Shown piece by piece: positions 60,001 to 64,000 of a DNA stretch of 64,000 nt. The notes under the pieces are model-generated. The model ran no database searches and was not told where the DNA came from. It worked only from the letters and a program-made list of their open reading frames with translations. Within the stretch, counting starts at the first letter, position 1; every line of letters starts with the position of its first letter. Source of the stretch: Diplonema papillatum (lineage: Eukaryota > Euglenozoa > Diplonemea > Diplonemida > Diplonemidae); contig JAPJBO010000034.1 in the NCBI GenBank assembly GCA_030068145.1, positions 495,452-559,451 on the forward strand. The letters run 5' to 3'. The position numbers and the translations under genes were made by a program.

Positions 60001-63000
60001 GTTCTATGGCAAGAGGAATGGATCGAAGAAGGACAGAAAGGCTTTCGACCGGGTCACCGGATCGAGGACGTCTTGATGGAAATTGGGCAGACGGGGAGCC
60101 GCTCTACGGTGTGGCGCTGGACTTCCGGAAATGCTTCGACATGGTTCCGCGAGAGATAGTGCTGCGCTTAGCCGAGGACTTGGGATTGCACAATCGGGTT
60201 CTCAAGCCGCTGAGGGCTATCTACAGACTGCTCGCGAGACGCTTCAAGCTACCATTAGGGGTGGGCAGGGAGTTCAGTGTGACCAACGGTATCCTTCAAG
60301 GGTGCCCTGTATCCGTCATACTCATCAATGCCTTGCTAGTGATGAACGCGGTCAAGAAAGAAGCGGAGGGTGTGAGTCCAAAGTCATACGCGGACGACGC
60401 CACACTGCTGTCCAGGTTGTCGGAGGCCGCCCTGCAAAAGGGAGTGGATGTAGTAGACGAGTTCTGCACACTCACCGGGATGGAGCTAAACCTCCAGAAG
60501 ACGGTCGCGTTCTCGACGAGACGTAGGCACCAGTCGACGCTCAAACTCCGCAGCGTGGATGCGCTGCTGCGGTTTAGCAAATCCGTCAAGTGCCTCGGGG
60601 TCCTAGTCTCGACGGCGAAGAATAGGACGGAAAGGTCCGACTCGGAGAGGGTGGAGAAGGCGGCTGCCCTGGCGGAAGGCCTCCGCCATGCGCCGTTCCG
60701 GTACGAAAAGCGGGTCCGGATTGTGCAGTCGAATGTGCTACCGGCGGCGCTGTCAGGCTGCTCTTTCGCGCCGGTGTCGAAGGTGGCGATGAAACGGCTG
60801 ACGACGTCGGTGATGGGACTGATCTGGGGTGGATCCAACCCGAAGCGCGCGAGGGAGATGGTCCTAAACTTTCAGGAGAAGGGCCACCTGACGGATCCCG
60901 GTACATGCCTAGCATATAGGGTGACGACAGCGTTTTACGCGGCGTGCGAGAGGTTGCCACGACTGCTGCCTCTGATGGAGAGCATCCGGGGAAGATACGC
61001 CGAGGGGGACCTACCCCTGGGGCCAGTTGGACTGGCGATGAGGAGCATGGAGGAGTGTGGACACGTATGGGGACCCGGGCCCCTGTCTCGCACGCTGAGG
61101 AATGGTGCAACATATGACCCGTTAACCTCGGCACCTTCGAAGAGGGGACATGAAGTTAGGGCGGACTTGAGGGCGAAGACGTGGTCCCGACTGGTGGCGA
61201 GGCGGCCGGGATTTGAGGGCATACAGAGAGCCGACCTGGAGCGGACGAACTCCTTCTGGAGGATGCGTGAATGTCCCGCGCACACCGCGAGGCTTATACG
61301 TGTAGCGTTGGCGGGGGGGGTGAACACGGCTGAGTACACGTCGCGGATGAGGCAGGCCGCTGCAAGCACTGTGGAAGCGGCGACACCGAGGACGAGAAAC
61401 ACGTATTCTGGGACTGCGGAGCGTACTCGCACGTACGGCGACGAGAGGCACATGCCGAGCTGATGGCAGCCAACCGGGCCGACTGGCCCAGATGCACGCT
61501 GGAACACGGTGTGGTAGTACCCGAGAATGCCCAATTCTCGAGGCGGCTCCAGGAGATGATGGCTGAAATCCTTGCGGAACGGGCTGGGCTCGAAGCACGT
61601 GGCTGGGTAGCCAGGAACCCCACGACCCCCTGGTCGAGAGCGAATGCGATGCCTGCCGAGAAGCTCGACCACCCCTTCGCGCGGATTGCCCCGGCATGGA
61701 CGTGGGAGCGGAACAAGACCTGGGGACTACCGACGTTTTATGCGTTGGTAGCGTGGCTGTCGGACATGCAATGGACCGAGAACGGGCAGGCGTCAATGCT
61801 GGAGCTTGCGATCGACTTTGAACTCTTCTCGGGCCTCAGCATGCCGCTGCACGGGAATGCGCCGAAGGGGGTGAGAGAACGGGGAAACGTCCTGCGCTGC
61901 ATGATGAGCGCGTTGGACAAGCTGGCGGCACAGCAAGGGCTGGGAAGCTGCATGAGAGGAGAGAGGGTGTGCCCGACGACGTCGCTGTCGTTCATGGGCA
62001 TCACGGGGATATCGGGTGTACGGCCCAGGCCACGCTTTCGCGAGGCACACACGGGGACGATACTTGAGGAACAAGTGAAAGGAAGCGATGTAGGGACGCA
62101 GTGCCCGACGTACCCTGACTGGACGATCGGGAGAGCGGCGAGGTGGGCCCTGCCTGCACCACCACAACTGCACCCAGACCCCGTGCATATGCCGGGTGTC
62201 GGTATAGAGAAGGCACTCGTCACGTGCGCGACCCATCACAAAGGGAAGTGTGAGGCGTGCAGAGCACTCGTCCGAAGGGACGCTCCCACGGTAGAGATGT
62301 GCTGCCGGCACCATCACCACGCGAACGATGGGCAGCCGATCGCGGTGTGCTCAGAGCACAGCACGACGAAGTGCGGCGAGTGCAAGACGGCGGCGGCGTG
62401 TTGCCGCAGCGGGCATCATGCCTGCCGCACGCATGGCAGAGGAACCTGCCAAGAGTGCAAAAGGCTCCCTACGCTGACGCAGAGGCGACCGGCGGCATGT
62501 TGCAGCCGCGGCCACCACCAGTCCAACAAGCCGAACGTCGAGTCAACCCCCGGACGCAACAAGAAGAAGAGGCCCTCCTCACCCACCCAGGTGGGTGTAC
62601 AGCGGGAAACGCCAGTAGGAAAGCGAGCGGCGCGAGCGGCGCGAGCGCCGCTCGTGGCAACTAAAAAGGAGACGGCGACGACTGGACGGGCGACCAAGAG
62701 GCTGCCACCAACGCCAGGAACCAGCGAACGACCAGCGCTGAAGAAGAGGGTGCTCGGCACCCCGAAGGAAGGCCTGATCGCCGGCCGCAAGCGGAAGAAG
62801 ACGAAGGCGACCACACCCGACTCAGGGGTGCATCGAAGGAAGAAGAAGGTACCGAGGGCAAGCAGCTCTCAGAAACGACCGGGGACCACGGGCACACCAA
62901 TGCCCTCGAAAGTGGAAAACGGGCACTCCTGCCCGCCCTCGTACTCGCCGACTCAGTCTCTGGAATCGCAAGAAAGCCAAACCCCGCTAGCTCCACAAAT

Positions 63001-63046
63001 GCTCGACCTTGACGACGCAATGACAGGTGACGACGTCATCCGATAA
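57084..63046 (+). pseudogene. Element B ORF2: AlkB-2A-endonuclease-RT polyprotein, three frame breaks
   Basis: The frame opens just after a TGACTAA junction at the end of ORF1. The domain order matches A. The AlkB-like domain (about 57580-57890) keeps HKD, the distal His and the RVSLTYR Arg. The 2A peptide is at 58080-58106. The APE-type endonuclease follows (VMGDLNTEE, GTRIDRIL), then a reverse transcriptase with motif A (ALDFRKCFDMV), motif B (ILQGCPVSV) and the catalytic YADD. The Cys/His array (62220-62520) and a basic tail end it. Frame changes fall near 59548 (one extra base), 60090 (22 nt lost) and 61358 (22 nt lost, cutting into the zinc knuckle). No in-frame ATG precedes 57732. Confidence 0.9.
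58080..58106 (+). other. 2A ribosome-skipping peptide in element B
   Basis: GDVEQNPGP is identical to element A, including the preceding LITA. The skip point lies between Gly (58101-58103) and Pro (58104-58106). Confidence 0.92.
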
Positions 63047-63060
63047 CCTGGCTATCGAGG

Positions 63061-63115
63061 CAGTGCATGCTAATCCATGTGGTTCATGTACTTAAAAGAA
63101 CTCAATGCTAAACAA
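63061..63115 (+). repeat. 3' flank repeat of retroelement B
   Basis: CAGTGCATGCTAATCCATGT to ACTCAATGCTAAACAA, starting 14 bp after the ORF2 stop. Confidence 0.88.
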
Positions 63116-63131
63116 ACATAACGTGGGCTAC

Positions 63132-63154
63132 GCCGAAGCTTTACCAGCTTCGGC
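63132..63154 (+). other. Perfect hairpin downstream of element B
   Basis: GCCGAAGCT-TTACC-AGCTTCGGC, a 9-bp stem with a 5-nt loop. It lies just beyond the flank repeat. The stem is absent after element A, so it belongs to the locus rather than to the element. Confidence 0.7.
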
Positions 63155-63254
63155 TGACACCATTTGCGCACTTAACCATGGTTAAGAAGACGACTGAAAG
63201 CACAGACACAAAGATAGCTCAAAGCATTTGCAAAATAACACGAAAAGCCTCTAG
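63155..63254. other. Spacer
   Basis: No supported feature. Confidence 0.3.
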
Positions 63255-63505
63255 GCAAAAACCCGTTTTCACAGTTCTTCGCTTATACCACCGTGTGTTG
63301 TTTTCTCACTCAGGACTTTGACCTGTTGTGTTTGTGATTTGTCGTGTAGGGGTAGAACCGTATGACCTCACGTCCGTTCAAAATGTGGTTCGGTAGTTAC
63401 AGCACTTGGGATCTCTTCGGTTCTTTGGCAGCATCGTCGAGCATTTCCTTCCAAGCTCGCGCTTATGTAAAAGACACCCACACAAGCACACGTACTGCCA
63501 CTACC
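63255..63505 (-). repeat. Dispersed repeat, inverted partner of 3310-3540
   Basis: The reverse complement of 3310-3540, with shared blocks CGCTTATACCACCGTGTGTT and GACCTGTTGTGTTTGTG. Confidence 0.7.
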
Positions 63506-63723
63506 GCAGAACTCGTATGGCGAGCTTAGACGAGAATCTGATACGAGAATACGACTCGTATGCCACTGCATGCAGCACAGCAGGGGAGTCCCCCTCCGTA
63601 CAGAACATTCACTCTAAAAACACCGCAGGGACAAGCTGAAGCGCGAAGCGGAATGCGCTAACCAAGAAAAGTTGCTCGCCGACGAAGCAAGCAAAGACAT
63701 GGTTAGAAAGGTGCGCGGTTTTC

Positions 63724-63775
63724 CGTTTACTTTGATCATAGGTGTCACGGCAGTTTTAGCAGCCGCTGCTTAACA
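63724..63775 (+). repeat. Family I repeat
   Basis: Matches 40510-40567 (TTTACTTTGATCATAGGTGT, GCAGCCGCTGCTTAACAA). It again lies upstream of a flank-repeat copy. Confidence 0.75.
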
Positions 63776-63938
63776 ACGTGCTCGCCTGCCTCCATGGCAC
63801 TTGCACTTTGCTGCACTCAATGCAACTTGACGTGGAAATGTACAATTTGACCTCATCCTCATTATTGTTGACTCTCCCGACGGACGACGTCATAAAGTAA
63901 CACAAGCCCGTGAACAGTGCCCGCTTGCCTTGATGGCA

Positions 63939-63961
63939 CTCAATGCTTAGCAAGCATTGAG
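63939..63961 (+). other. Hairpin built from the flank-repeat end
   Basis: CTCAATGCTT-AGC-AAGCATTGAG, a 10-bp stem. Its left arm is the same CTCAATGCTT that ends the retroelement flank repeat. Confidence 0.65.
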
Positions 63962-63964
63962 CAA

Positions 63965-64000
63965 CAGTCCATGTGGTTCATGCACTTAAAAGAACTCAAT
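63965..64000 (+). repeat. Fifth, partial copy of the retroelement flank repeat
   Basis: CAGTCCATGTGGTTCATGCA to AAAAGAACTCAAT runs off the window end. It may be an empty target or the 5' edge of a third element. Confidence 0.7.

Larger units (their letters stand above)
55054..63115 (+). mobile_element. Non-LTR retrotransposon, element B (AlkB-2A-EN-RT family), defective
   Basis: The element has a long ORF1, ORF2 and matching direct flank repeats. It keeps the reverse-transcriptase catalytic motif (YADD, 60387-60398) that element A has lost. ORF2 is broken by one extra base near 59548 and two 22-nt losses near 60090 and 61358. Near-identity to A over almost 6 kb suggests recent spread from a common source. 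The four frame-breaking lesions differ between copies, so each decayed on its own. Confidence 0.9.

Overview
This window is nuclear DNA of a eukaryote. The evidence is GT-AG introns with matching phase in a kinesin gene, pieces of cytosolic-type 18S and 28S rRNA, a hAT transposon, non-LTR retrotransposons and many short dispersed repeats. Coding stretches are very GC-rich against a more AT-rich, repeat-laden background. No listed call is a plausible bacterial operon. I cannot name the organism. The reverse-transcriptase style recalls elements I associate with dinoflagellates and other alveolates or algae, but that is only a weak inference.

Layout. 1-13.6 kb is gene-poor and built from dispersed repeats, here named families A-I. 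It also holds a decayed retrotransposon tail (about 958-1440, minus strand), a degenerate tandem array (4440-5240) and an 18S rRNA fragment (about 10351-10470). 13.6-17.2 kb is one complete hAT transposon with an open 883-codon transposase and a perfect 8-bp target duplication. 17.2-20.6 kb holds a tandem duplication, more repeats and a short GC-rich first-exon candidate. 20.6-25.3 kb is a large RBR (RING-IBR-RING) ubiquitin ligase gene, followed within 2 bp by a 28S rRNA fragment. 26.5 kb holds a small MITE. 27.2-28.4 kb is a TauE/SafE-type membrane transporter. 28.4-36.2 kb is mostly repeats. 36.3-39.9 kb is a long exon for a protein with two ubiquitin-like N-terminal segments and two internal repeat arrays.

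40.6-46.9 kb (element A) and 55.05-63.1 kb (element B) are two copies of one non-LTR retrotransposon family, in direct orientation on either side of a kinesin-3-like gene (50.1-53.9 kb). Their shared long ORF2 encodes an AlkB-like 2OG-Fe(II) dioxygenase, a 2A ribosome-skipping peptide, an APE-type endonuclease, a reverse transcriptase, a zinc knuckle and a terminal Cys/His array. Each copy is broken in different places. The copies also carry different ORF1 modules, and each is bracketed by a copy-specific 45-57 bp direct repeat. A further partial copy of that flank ends the window.

The AlkB-2A-EN-RT architecture is the most unusual system here. The old tail at 958-1440 shows that related elements have been active in this genome for some time. 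Other points of interest are a MITE-like family (A) that touches or enters genes, a palindrome-rich family (H) adjoining a 3' splice site, and rRNA fragments stranded outside rDNA.
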